From the NCBI RefSeq assembly GCF_013374115.1, contig NZ_AP022673.1, positions 3,684,501-3,748,500 on the forward strand: a DNA stretch of 64,000 nucleotides, written 5' to 3'. Of this stretch, positions 34,790-43,411 are shown in pieces (the stretch's first letter is position 1; every line of letters starts with the position of its first letter). Origin of the DNA: Sphingomonas sp. HMP9. GTDB taxonomy: Bacteria > Pseudomonadota > Alphaproteobacteria > Sphingomonadales > Sphingomonadaceae. The notes below the pieces were generated by a model that was given only the letters and a program-made list of their open reading frames with translations, ran no database searches and had not been told where the DNA came from. The position numbers and the translations under genes were made by a program.

Positions 34790-35680
34790 CTAGCGGTTGC
34801 GTTCGAGCACGAAGCGGGCGATGTCCCGTAGCAGGTCGGCTTCCTTGCCGTAGCTGTGCAGATGAGCAATCGCCTGATCCACGAGCATCCGCGCCTGTTC
34901 GCGCGCGCGCTCGGGTCCGAGCAGCGACAGGAACGTTTCCTTGCCCGCGCCTTCGTCCTTGCGCAATTTCTTGCCCGCGACCGCCTCGTCGCCCTCGGCA
35001 TCGAGCAGGTCGTCGGCGATCTGAAACGCAAGCCCAAGGTCATGCGCATAGCCACGCAAGCCGACGCGTCCCTCAGGCGGCAATCGCCCCAAGATCGCCC
35101 CTGCCTCGACCGACGCCGAGATCAGCGCGCCCGTCTTCATCTGCTGCAACCGCGTGACGGTATTGAGGTCGAACCGCGTAGCCTCAGCCTCGATGTCCAT
35201 GATCTGGCCGCCCGCCATGCCGTTCGGGCCGGCCGCGCGGGCCAGGTCCAGCACCAGTTCGATCCGCACGAACGGGTCGGCATGAGTCGCCGGATCCGCC
35301 AGCACCTCGAACGCCAGCGCGTGGAGGCAATCGCCCGCCAGGATCGCCGTCGCCTCGTCGAAGAGCTTGTGCACGGTCGGTTTGCCGCGCCGCATGTCGT
35401 CGTCGTCCATCGACGGCAGATCGTCATGGATCAGCGAATAGACGTGGATCGCCTCGATCGCGGTCGCCACGCGTGCCGAGCAATCGCGCGCGACATCGAA
35501 CAGGTTCGCCGTCGCAAACACCAGCAACGGCCGCAGACGCTTGCCCCCGCCGATCGCGGCATGCCGCATGGCGCGGTACAGGTCGCCGCGCGGATCATCG
35601 GGGATCGCCAGCAACTGGTCGAACTGCCGATCGATCTCGGCCGAGACATCCGCGAGCGCGGCATGGAGCGTAAGGGGCAT
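34790..35680 (-). CDS. ispA: Geranyl/farnesyl diphosphate synthase
   Basis: A 296-residue trans-isoprenyl diphosphate synthase condensing isopentenyl diphosphate with allylic diphosphates. The first Asp-rich motif is in SLIHDDLPSMDDDDMRRGKP and the second in LAFQIADDLLDAEGDE; GGGKRLRPLL near the N-terminus binds isopentenyl diphosphate. Length and neighbour (xseB, 13 bases upstream) match ispA of the usual xseB-ispA order. dxs, often next, is replaced by coaD. The start at 35680 follows the family; the frame is open for 59 codons upstream but that reading overlaps xseB. Confidence 0.94.
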   Translation of the reverse strand: MPLTLHAALADVSAEIDRQFDQLLAIPDDPRGDLYRAMRHAAIGGGKRLRPLLVFATANLFDVARDCSARVATAIEAIHVYSLIHDDLPSMDDDDMRRGKPTVHKLFDEATAILAGDCLHALAFEVLADPATHADPFVRIELVLDLARAAGPNGMAGGQIMDIEAEATRFDLNTVTRLQQMKTGALISASVEAGAILGRLPPEGRVGLRGYAHDLGLAFQIADDLLDAEGDEAVAGKKLRKDEGAGKETFLSLLGPERAREQARMLVDQAIAHLHSYGKEADLLRDIARFVLERNR

Positions 35681-35693
35681 CCCGCTCACCGCG

Positions 35694-35933
35694 TCAGCCT
35701 GCGGCAAACGGGCGGACGCCCGCCGGCTTGCCATCGCCATCGAGCCGGATCGCCTCGATCCGCGCCTGCGCCGCATCGAGCCGGTCGGCGCAACGCTGGC
35801 GCAGTTTGTTGCCGCGCTCGTACAGCTCGATCGCCTGCTGAAGCGGCGTGTCACCACTCTCCAGCTTACCCACGATGAGTTCGAGTTCTTTTAGTGCATC
35901 CTCGAACGCGAGGTCTTCGATCGGCGTGTCCAT
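35694..35933 (-). CDS. xseB: Exodeoxyribonuclease VII small subunit
   Basis: A 79-residue XseB: LAFEDALKELELIVGKLESG is the family signature, followed by DTPLQQAIELYERGNKLRQR and a short tail. It binds XseA to form exonuclease VII, which degrades single-stranded DNA. It is the first gene of the long minus-strand operon ending with the M16 peptidase. Confidence 0.95.
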   Translation of the reverse strand: MDTPIEDLAFEDALKELELIVGKLESGDTPLQQAIELYERGNKLRQRCADRLDAAQARIEAIRLDGDGKPAGVRPFAAG

Positions 35934-36006
35934 GGCCGCCGCTATGGCGCAGGCACGCGATGGGGGTCAAGGATGCGCGATCGGCCACCGGATGGGTGGC
36001 ACGCAC

Positions 36007-36204
36007 TTACCGCAGGCGGCTGACGGTCCAGGTGTACAATACCGAGACCCCGACCAGCCCGAAATCGACGACGGCCTGCATGCGGTGCGGCGAGGGGTCG
36101 CTCTTTTCGTGCGTGATCAGCTGGAATTTCGCAGTGGGATGACGCACCGCGAGAGCCACGAGTGCAAGTCCCGCCACTGCCAGCACAAGTTTCCGGTTCC
36201 GCAT
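36007..36204 (-). CDS. Small membrane protein
   Basis: A 65-residue protein with two hydrophobic stretches, LVLAVAGLALVALAV at the N-terminus and VDFGLVGVSVLYTWTV at the C-terminus, joined by a His/Lys-containing segment. The start ATG at 36204 is preceded by GGGAGATCGACG as ribosome site. No family recognised; it could be a small inner-membrane protein. It lies 73 bases upstream of xseB and might share its promoter. Confidence 0.55.
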   Translation of the reverse strand: MRNRKLVLAVAGLALVALAVRHPTAKFQLITHEKSDPSPHRMQAVVDFGLVGVSVLYTWTVSRLR

Positions 36205-36281
36205 CGTCGATCTCCCAGATCTGCGATCATGTCTCAGACGTCGCAGTTTCGCAAGCGAACCGCCCGCGAACCCCCGCGGCC

Positions 36282-37967
36282 CTACGCAGCGATCGGAGTC
36301 ATGCCCGCATCGCGCGACCGATCGCGTCCGGCGCTCTTCGCCGCAAACAAGGCGCGGTCGGCGCTGCGATACAACGCCTTCCAGTCGGATTCACGCAACA
36401 ACGGCCCCGTACAACACCCGATGCTCGCTGTGATCGCCATGTCGAACGGCATGCGCTGGCTGCGCAGTCGTTCGAGGATCGCGTCGGCGCGCATGGGTGT
36501 CGTCGCATCGATCAGGATGGCGAATTCCTCGCCACCGATCCGGGCGACCAGCGCATCCGGCGGAACCGAATTTCGCAATACCCGTGCCACGACCCGCAGG
36601 ACTTCGTCGCCGCCATCATGGCCGATCGTCTCGTTGACGTGCTTGAAGTGATCGACGTCCGCGATCAGCAGCATCTGATCGCCCGACCGTCCGATCGCGC
36701 GATCGAGGAATGCACGGCGATTGAGCAGTCCGGTCAGCGGTTCAGTATCCGCAAGCAACCGCGCCGCGATCTCCTGTTCGCGCGCATCGTCGCGTTCGAC
36801 GCTGAGCAGGCGGATCCGGTATGCGATCGCCAGGCTGGAGAGCAGCGCCTCCAGCATCATCGATATCATCGTCGAATTGTCGATCCAGAAGCTCCAGGGC
36901 ATCAGTCCCAGCGAACCGGCGATACGCAGGGTGGCAAACGCGATGGGTGCCCCCCAAGCGAGCGTGAACATCCAAAGATAGTTACTGCGGACCCGCCACG
37001 CGCGGTACAGGACCGTCGGGACCAGCGCGATCAACGGGAGGTAGCTGAGCGTCAGCAGCCGATCGAGCCAGTAGATCTGCCACGGCGCCAGGATCGCGAA
37101 GGCGATGCCGGCCGTGGCGAGTATTGCAAGCGCGACGTTGCTGGCGGGGCGGGGCCAGCCGTCGAACACGGCGCGCTCGAAAAATGCACGCGCGAAGATC
37201 AGGACCATGCCTGCGCACACCGCGAGCAAGAAGACGTTGAGTTTTAGGCGAACATTGTTGTCGAGCGACGGCACGAGTTGGCCCAATGCCGCCGATGACG
37301 AAAAGGCGTAGCCGAGCAAGCATAGCACCAGCAGGCAATAGACTGGCTGGAACGGCTGACGAAGCGCACCCCATAAAGCGAGATTATAGACGATCAACGC
37401 GATCGCCATCCCGCCGAAGCTTGCATACAGCGCCGACAGCAGTATCTCGCTTTCCGCGGCTTCGGCGGCAGTCGCGAGCGTCGGGCCCAGCACGACGCCG
37501 CGTAGATTGGCCGACCCCTCGACATGCCAAAGCAAGCGGACGGGGGGTGCATTGTGCGACGGCAGCGTCAGCGACAGAGTCGCGCCGATCATGAGGTGCC
37601 GGCCGGATGTGCGGCTGGTGAACCCGGTGCGGCGGATCGAGCCGTCCGCATACAGCACGAAGAGCGTGACTCGGTCCTGCCAGACGCTGGCGGTTCGCGC
37701 GCGTAAATCGGGGACTCGCGTAAGGTCCGTCGGCAGGACCTGCGACAGGACCCAGAAATCTCCGGACCCATAGTGAGACTGTGGCGTAGTGCAGTCGAAA
37801 CGTGCTGGTGTTCGAAACAAGGCAGGTGCCGATAGACCCGGGGTTGCCCGCATCACGCAAACCGCAAGCGACTGCCCCGTCCGTGCCTCTGCTGAGGTCG
37901 CATCGAACACCACGAACGCCATGGCAACGATGCCGATGAGCCAAGTGATGCGAAACCCGAACGTCAT
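36282..37967 (-). CDS. 7TMR-DISM diguanylate cyclase (GGDEF)
   Basis: A 561-residue membrane receptor. A signal peptide (ITWLIGIVAMAFVVFDATSA) precedes a periplasmic sensor of about 150 residues, then seven membrane segments of the 7TMR-DISM type (from LLSALYASFGGMAIALIVYN to near residue 380), a short coiled linker, and a C-terminal GGDEF domain. The active site reads ARIGGEEFAILID, and DVDHFKHVNETIGHDGGDE carries the metal and guanine residues. The RxxD inhibitory site expected five residues before GGEEF is absent, so product feedback is probably weak. It makes cyclic di-GMP in response to an envelope signal. Confidence 0.92.
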   Translation of the reverse strand: MTFGFRITWLIGIVAMAFVVFDATSAEARTGQSLAVCVMRATPGLSAPALFRTPARFDCTTPQSHYGSGDFWVLSQVLPTDLTRVPDLRARTASVWQDRVTLFVLYADGSIRRTGFTSRTSGRHLMIGATLSLTLPSHNAPPVRLLWHVEGSANLRGVVLGPTLATAAEAAESEILLSALYASFGGMAIALIVYNLALWGALRQPFQPVYCLLVLCLLGYAFSSSAALGQLVPSLDNNVRLKLNVFLLAVCAGMVLIFARAFFERAVFDGWPRPASNVALAILATAGIAFAILAPWQIYWLDRLLTLSYLPLIALVPTVLYRAWRVRSNYLWMFTLAWGAPIAFATLRIAGSLGLMPWSFWIDNSTMISMMLEALLSSLAIAYRIRLLSVERDDAREQEIAARLLADTEPLTGLLNRRAFLDRAIGRSGDQMLLIADVDHFKHVNETIGHDGGDEVLRVVARVLRNSVPPDALVARIGGEEFAILIDATTPMRADAILERLRSQRMPFDMAITASIGCCTGPLLRESDWKALYRSADRALFAAKSAGRDRSRDAGMTPIAA

Positions 37968-38263
37968 GCAAACACCGTTAAGCTGTCTTCGCCAATTAAA
38001 GGTAAATAGGCGGTGGTGTCGCGGACGATATGGTTGAGTTCAATCCGTCATGGCTTCATTGAGCCTGACATATGCTAGTAACTGTCGAAATTGATGCGAG
38101 ATGATGGCGATGCTAATGTTGGAATATTTTGTCGGCGACACAACTTTTGAGCGTATTAGGCTTCTTCAGGCGATGGAATTCAAGATTTGGATCTCAATTA
38201 TCGCAACTAGCAGCGGTTGTCGAGGCGTCGGTTAGAGATCACAACCTGCCGGAATTACATCAA
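37968..38263. other. AT-richer spacer between the GGDEF gene and clpA
   Basis: About 300 bases with lower GC and no credible frame. It should contain the promoter of the GGDEF gene on the minus strand and the 3' end of clpA. No repeat family of the window is present. Confidence 0.6.
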
Positions 38264-38292
38264 ACCTGACCTGGGACCATCCCAGGTCAGGT
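38264..38292 (-). terminator. Stem-loop downstream of clpA
   Basis: ACCTGACCTGGGA (38264-38276) and TCCCAGGTCAGGT (38280-38292) form a perfect 13-bp stem with a 3-base loop, 9 bases after the clpA stop on the minus strand. The trailing U run is short (TTTG), so termination efficiency is uncertain. Confidence 0.7.
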
Positions 38293-38301
38293 AGATAGTC
38301 C

Positions 38302-40620
38302 TCAGCCGGCGTCGACCGTTTCGGTCTTGCCCTTCTTCTTGGGCTTCTTCGGTGCGGCGGGTTCGATCGCGAACGACAGCGCGCCGTCCTTCATCTTCAC
38401 CGTGACTTCGCCGCCATGGACCAGCTTGCCGAACAGCAGTTCCTCGGCGAGCGGCTGCTTGATCTTCTCCTGGATCAGGCGACCCATCGGCCGTGCGCCG
38501 TACAGCTTGTCATAGCCCTTGGTGGTCAGCCACGCCTTCGACTCCTCGTCGAGCAGGATGTGCACGCCGCGGTCCGCCAGCTGCAGTTCGAGCTGGAGGA
38601 TGAACTTGTCGACGACCCGCGCCACCACTTCGGTCGGCAGATAGCCGAACGGCACGACCGCATCGAGACGGTTGCGGAACTCGGGCGTGAACATCTTCTG
38701 CACCGCCTGCTCGTCCTCGCCCTCACGCGTGAGGTTGCCGAAGCCGACCGTCTCGCGCGCCATGTCGCTCGCGCCCGCATTGGTCGTCATGATCAGGATG
38801 ACGTTGCGGAAGTCGACCGACTTGCCGTGCTGGTCGGTCAGTCGCCCGTTATCCATCACCTGCAACAAGATGTTGAACAGGTCGGGATGCGCCTTCTCGA
38901 TCTCGTCGAGCAGCAGCACGCAGTGCGGGTTCTGATCGACCGCATCGGTCAGCAGACCGCCCTGGTCGAACCCGACATAGCCCGGCGGCGCACCGATCAG
39001 ACGGCTGACCGAATGTCGCTCCATATATTCCGACATGTCAAAACGCTGGAGCGGAATGCCGAGGATCGTCGACAGCTGCTTGGCGACTTCGGTCTTGCCG
39101 ACGCCCGTGGGCCCGGTGAACAGATAGTTGCCGATCGGCTTCTCCGGCTCGCGCAGGCCCGCCCGCGCCAGCTTGATCGCCGACGACAGCTTCTCGATCG
39201 CCGCATTCTGCCCGAACACCACGCGCTTGAGGTCGGTCTCGAGCGTAGCCAGAGCCAGCTTGTCGTCGGTTGAGACCGACTTCGGCGGGATCCGTGCCAT
39301 CGTCGCGATGACCTGCTCGATCTCCTTGGGAGTGATCGTCTTCTTGCGCTTGTTCGGCGGCACCAGCATCTGCATCGCGCCGACTTCGTCGATCACGTCG
39401 ATCGCCTTGTCGGGCAGCTTGCGGTCGTTGATGTACCGCGCCGACAGCTCCACCGCCGACTTGATCGCGTCGGGGGTGTACTTCACGTTGTGGTGATCCT
39501 CGAACGCCGACCGCAGCCCAGCGAGAATCTTGATGGTGTCCTCGATCGTCGGCTCGTTTACGTCGATCTTCTGGAAGCGCCGCAGCAGCGCGCGGTCCTT
39601 CTCGAAGTGGTTGCGGAACTCCTTGTACGTCGTCGAGCCGATGCAGCGGATCGTGCCGCCGCTGAGTGCCGGCTTCAAAAGGTTCGACGCATCCATCGCG
39701 CCGCCGCTCGTCGCGCCGGCACCGATCACGGTGTGGATTTCGTCAATGAACAGCACCGCGTCAGGCAGCTTCTCAAGCTCGTTGACGACCGCCTTCAGCC
39801 GCTCCTCGAAATCGCCGCGATACCGCGTACCGGCCAGCAACGCGCCCATGTCGAGCGAGTAGATGATCGCGGGCAACAGCACGTCGGGCACATCGCCCTC
39901 GACGATCTTGCGCGCGAGGCCCTCGGCGATGGCGGTTTTTCCGACGCCGGGATCGCCTACATAGAGCGGGTTGTTCTTCGACCGGCGGCACAGGATCTGG
40001 ATCGTGCGATCCACCTCCGGTCCGCGCCCGATCAGGGGATCGACCTTGCCCGCCTTGGCCTTCTCGTTGAGGTCGACCGTGAATTGCTTGAGCGCACTTT
40101 CCGTCTTGCCCTTCTCCTGTCCCTTGGCCGGCTTCTCGTCGTCCGCACCCTTTGGCGTCGAGGCTTCGGTCGGCTGCTGGCCGCCCTTGCCGACGCCGTG
40201 GCTGATGAAGCTCACCGCATCGAGGCGGCTCATGTCCTGCTGCTGCAGGAAATACACCGCATAGCTCTCGCGCTCACTGAACAGCGCGACGAGCACGTTC
40301 GCGCCCGTCACTTCGTCACGGCCCGACGACTGGACATGAAGGATCGCGCGCTGGACGACTCGCTGGAACCCGCTGGTCGGCGACGGATCGGTCGCCGCAT
40401 CGACCTTCAGCGCGTCGAGTTCGCTATCAAGATAATGCGCTACGGTATTCTTCAGCTCGCCGATCTCGACGTTGCACGCGGTCATGACCTTGGACGCATG
40501 TTCGTCGTCGATCAGCGCGAGCAGCAGATGCTCCAACGTCGCATATTCGTGGCGCCGAGCCGATGCCGCCTCGAGCGCCTTGTGCAGCGTGGTCTCGAGG
40601 GCGGGTGCAAATGATGGCAT
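38302..40620 (-). CDS. clpA: Clp protease ATP-binding subunit ClpA
   Basis: A 772-residue ClpA, the AAA+ unfoldase feeding ClpP. The N-domain (SFAPALETTLHKALEAASAR, EHLLLALIDDEHAS) is followed by D1 with Walker A GDPGVGKTAIAEGLARKI and Walker B AVLFIDEIHTVIGAGATSGG, then D2 with GPTGVGKTEVAKQLS and VLLLDEIEKAHPDLFNILLQ. It has no coiled-coil M domain, which distinguishes it from ClpB. clpS, usually next to it, is not present within 2 kb. Length and motifs are normal. Confidence 0.96.
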   Translation of the reverse strand: MPSFAPALETTLHKALEAASARRHEYATLEHLLLALIDDEHASKVMTACNVEIGELKNTVAHYLDSELDALKVDAATDPSPTSGFQRVVQRAILHVQSSGRDEVTGANVLVALFSERESYAVYFLQQQDMSRLDAVSFISHGVGKGGQQPTEASTPKGADDEKPAKGQEKGKTESALKQFTVDLNEKAKAGKVDPLIGRGPEVDRTIQILCRRSKNNPLYVGDPGVGKTAIAEGLARKIVEGDVPDVLLPAIIYSLDMGALLAGTRYRGDFEERLKAVVNELEKLPDAVLFIDEIHTVIGAGATSGGAMDASNLLKPALSGGTIRCIGSTTYKEFRNHFEKDRALLRRFQKIDVNEPTIEDTIKILAGLRSAFEDHHNVKYTPDAIKSAVELSARYINDRKLPDKAIDVIDEVGAMQMLVPPNKRKKTITPKEIEQVIATMARIPPKSVSTDDKLALATLETDLKRVVFGQNAAIEKLSSAIKLARAGLREPEKPIGNYLFTGPTGVGKTEVAKQLSTILGIPLQRFDMSEYMERHSVSRLIGAPPGYVGFDQGGLLTDAVDQNPHCVLLLDEIEKAHPDLFNILLQVMDNGRLTDQHGKSVDFRNVILIMTTNAGASDMARETVGFGNLTREGEDEQAVQKMFTPEFRNRLDAVVPFGYLPTEVVARVVDKFILQLELQLADRGVHILLDEESKAWLTTKGYDKLYGARPMGRLIQEKIKQPLAEELLFGKLVHGGEVTVKMKDGALSFAIEPAAPKKPKKKGKTETVDAG

Positions 40621-40763
40621 TTACATTACTCCTGTCGGGCCGCGAAACCGCACGCCCTTTGCCACTATGTCGGAATTGATATCGATCGCATCAAGCACTT
40701 GAACCCCGCTCCGTCCGTTCCTGCGCTGCCAAAATACAGCGGTAGTGGAGGCGGGGAGGGCGG

Positions 40764-40958
40764 TCACCGCCTGAACAGGTCGTCGGCGATGGCACGATGA
40801 CTGACTGCGCGGTCCTTCTTGACCTGGCAGCGCGCGATCTCGCCCTGCAGCACGGTGATCCGCGCATCGAGCTCTGCGACCGACAACGGATCGAGGTCCT
40901 GCCGCACCAGTGCGTCAAGCAGATCGTCGGGACGGGAGGGGGCGTCTTCCAGGTCCAT
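40764..40958 (-). CDS. DUF1192 family protein
   Basis: A 64-residue protein starting MDLEDAPSRPDDLLDALVRQ; a GTG eight codons upstream (40982) is an alternative. The conserved DUF1192 signature is LDPLSVAELDARITVLQGEI with ARCQVKKDRAVSHRAIADDL. These short coiled proteins are widespread in Alphaproteobacteria without known function. The gene diverges from the quinone oxidoreductase at 41031. Confidence 0.85.
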   Translation of the reverse strand: MDLEDAPSRPDDLLDALVRQDLDPLSVAELDARITVLQGEIARCQVKKDRAVSHRAIADDLFRR

Positions 40959-41030
40959 CGTGGATGCAACGTTGACCCGCACCAGAGTGATGTCAATAAG
41001 GCGCGGAAATCTAAAGGGACGTGACGAGCA

Positions 41031-42062
41031 ATGACCGCGATACCCGGCACCGCATCGAGTAACTTAAATGTACCTGACGTCATGAAGGCGATTGATCCGG
41101 AACAGCCTGGCGGTCCCGAAGTCCTGGTGCTCGTCGACCGCCCTGTGCCCCAGCCTGGGCCTGGCGAGGTCTTGGTCAAGGTCGCTGCTGCCGGGGTCAA
41201 CCGTCCCGAGGTCATGCAGCGGCAGGGCAAGTATCCGCCCCCGCCCGGCGCCCCCTCGATCCTGGGCATGGAAATCTCCGGCACGATCGTCGCAATTGGC
41301 GAGGGCGTCGGCGACGAACAGATCGGCCAATTGGTCTGCGCGCTGATCTCCGGCGGCGCCTATGCGGAATATGCGGTTGCGCCGTTCGGCCAGTGCCTGC
41401 CCGTCCCCGAGGCGCTGACGATGGTCGAGGCGGCGGCGATGCCCGAGACGCTTTTCACCGTCTGGACCAATTTGTTCGAGCGCGCCTACGCAATGGAGGG
41501 CGACACCGTCCTCGTCCACGGCGGCACCAGCGGCATCGGCACGATGGCGATCGGCCTCTGCAACGTCTTCGGCATCGACATCATCGTCACCGCCGGCTCG
41601 AAGGCGAAGTGCGAGGCGGCCCTGAGCCTCGGCGCAACGCACGCGATCGACTATAAATCTGAAGATTACGTCGAGCGCGTGAAGCAGATTACCAACGGCA
41701 AGGGCGTTGCCGCGGTGCTCGACATGGTCGGCGGCGACTACGTCCCCCGCAACCTGCAATGCCTCGCGGACGACGGCCGGCACGTGTCGATCGCGGTAAT
41801 GGGCGGCGCGACGGCGACCGTCCCCCTGTTCGAGATCATGCGCCGTCGCCTGACGCTGACAGGCTCTACGCTCCGTCCCCGCGATACCGCGTTCAAGTCA
41901 CTGGTGGCGGACGAGTTGGCGCGGACGGTGTGGCCGCACGTCGAGGCTGGGAAGCTGAAACCGGTCATCGACCGCACCTTTGCCTTCGCCGACGCCCCCG
42001 CGGCGCACGCGCGGATGGAGGCGGGCGATCATGTCGGGAAGATCGTGCTGACGATGGCGTGA
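41031..42062 (+). CDS. NAD(P)H:quinone oxidoreductase, zinc-independent MDR family
   Basis: A 343-residue medium-chain dehydrogenase of the quinone oxidoreductase (zeta-crystallin/PIG3) group: GEVLVKVAAAGVNRPEVMQR, then the cofactor loop TVLVHGGTSGIGTMAIGLCN and AVLDMVGGDYVPRNLQCLAD. It lacks zinc ligands, which separates it from alcohol dehydrogenases. The YPPPPGAPSILGMEISGTI segment is PIG3-like. The start is ATG 41031; MKAIDPEQPGG at 41082 is an alternative closer to the family start. It probably reduces quinones with NADPH. Confidence 0.9.
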   Translation: MTAIPGTASSNLNVPDVMKAIDPEQPGGPEVLVLVDRPVPQPGPGEVLVKVAAAGVNRPEVMQRQGKYPPPPGAPSILGMEISGTIVAIGEGVGDEQIGQLVCALISGGAYAEYAVAPFGQCLPVPEALTMVEAAAMPETLFTVWTNLFERAYAMEGDTVLVHGGTSGIGTMAIGLCNVFGIDIIVTAGSKAKCEAALSLGATHAIDYKSEDYVERVKQITNGKGVAAVLDMVGGDYVPRNLQCLADDGRHVSIAVMGGATATVPLFEIMRRRLTLTGSTLRPRDTAFKSLVADELARTVWPHVEAGKLKPVIDRTFAFADAPAAHARMEAGDHVGKIVLTMA

Positions 42063-42073
42063 AGGTCACCCAC

Positions 42074-42181
42074 ACCCACCCCGGCGAAGGCCGGGGCCCA
42101 GTTGGGAACGTTGATTAAGGACGCGACGCCCTTCGTTATTGTCTCCTCTCCAACTAGGCCCCGGCCCTCGCCGAGGTTGTA
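42074..42181. repeat. Family A palindrome (degenerating copy)
   Basis: CCACCCCGGCGAAGGCCGGG with GCCCAGTTGGGA (left) and CCAACTAGGCCCCGGCCCTC with GCCGAGGTTGT (right) are inverted arms; the right arm carries several mismatches. It lies in the 302-base spacer before the LpxH-like gene, which otherwise shows no gene. Confidence 0.85.
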
Positions 42182-42364
42182 CACTTCAAGCGTCACCCGA
42201 CAGAACTTGTCTGCCCGCGAACGCTAAAGCCTAGTCAGAATGTCCGCGCCGCCGCGAAACACTCTATACTGGACGCTGACTTGGAACAGTCACCGGACTG
42301 CGACCACCCTGTAACAATGCCCAGCTAATACTCGCGACAAGGATAGTTTTGCGGGGGCAGGCTC

Positions 42365-43249
42365 ATGAACGCCGTTACGACGTTTTCGCCATCGCGCATC
42401 TTGGGCGCCGACATCACCGATATCGCCGACTTCATCCACTCCCGGCCCGCCGTGCCGGAGCCGGTCGTCGAACGGCGCCAGTATCGCACGATCTGGATAT
42501 CCGACGTCCATCTCGGCACGCGTGGCTGCAACGCCGGGATGCTCAACGACTTTCTCGACCACGTCGACAGCGAGACGATGTACCTCGTCGGCGACATGAT
42601 CGACGGCTGGCGGCTCAAGAAGAAATTCTACTGGCCCGCCGCGCACAACGACGTGATCTGGCGCCTGCTCAAGCGCGCCAAGCGCGGCACCCGCGTCGTC
42701 TACATCCCCGGCAACCACGACGAGGTGTTCCGGCAATATTCCGGTCTTGACCTGGGGGGTATCTCGATCCGTCGGAACGCGATCCACGAGACGGCGGACG
42801 GTCGTCGCCTGCTGGTCCTCCACGGCGACGAGTTCGATGCGATCACGCTCGCGCATCGCTGGGTCGCGCACATCGGCGACGCCGCCTACACGATGCTGAT
42901 GGGCCTCAACCGCTGGGTCAACGCCGCGCGCCGCCGGATGGGCATGCCCTATTGGTCGCTATCGAAGCATGCGAAGGCCAAGGTCAAGAACGCGGTCGCC
43001 TTCATCTCGCACTTCGAGGAAGTGGTCGCGCACGCGGCCGGTGTCCGCGGCGTCGAAGGCGTCGTCTGCGGTCACATCCACACCGCCGAAATGCGCGAGA
43101 TCGCCGGCATCGCCTATTACAACGACGGCGACTGGGTCGAAGGCTGCACCGCCTTGGTCGAGCATTTCGATGGCAGCATGGAGTTGCTCCACTGGGGCGA
43201 CGAAATCGCTGCTCGCGAACGCGACAAGGTCATCGCCCTAGCCGCCTGA
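42365..43249 (+). CDS. LpxH-like UDP-2,3-diacylglucosamine diphosphatase
   Basis: A 294-residue calcineurin-like metallophosphatase related to LpxH (COG2908). Metal and catalytic motifs appear in order: WISDVHLGTRG, LVGDMIDGWRL, IPGNHDEVFRQ, LLVLHGDEFDAI and VVCGHIHTAEM. The N-terminal 35 residues and a helical insertion (ARRRMGMPYWSLSKHAKAKV) make it longer than E. coli LpxH. Alphaproteobacteria mostly use LpxI for lipid A, so this may act on another nucleotide-linked lipid. It is followed by a glycosyltransferase. Confidence 0.88.
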   Translation: MNAVTTFSPSRILGADITDIADFIHSRPAVPEPVVERRQYRTIWISDVHLGTRGCNAGMLNDFLDHVDSETMYLVGDMIDGWRLKKKFYWPAAHNDVIWRLLKRAKRGTRVVYIPGNHDEVFRQYSGLDLGGISIRRNAIHETADGRRLLVLHGDEFDAITLAHRWVAHIGDAAYTMLMGLNRWVNAARRRMGMPYWSLSKHAKAKVKNAVAFISHFEEVVAHAAGVRGVEGVVCGHIHTAEMREIAGIAYYNDGDWVEGCTALVEHFDGSMELLHWGDEIAARERDKVIALAA

Positions 43250-43255
43250 CGTAAA

Positions 43256-43402
43256 GCCCTCTCCCCCGCAGGGGGAGAGGGTAAGCCGAGCAGTGGCGAG
43301 GGTGAGGGCACGGTCCCCAACGGCGTTCAGCGCGTGCCTTCACTCTCCCACCGCAAGTGCGGCGGGCCCCTCCCTCTCCCAACGGGAGAGGGGCAAAACG
43401 GA
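43256..43402. repeat. Family D palindrome (CTCTCCC type)
   Basis: CCCTCTCCCCCGCAGGGGGA (followed by GAGGG) on the left and CCCTCCCTCTCCCAACGGGA (followed by GAGGGG) on the right flank a centre of about 80 bases. It fills the spacer between the phosphatase and the glycosyltransferase. Confidence 0.75.
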
Positions 43403-43411
43403 GATAAGCCG

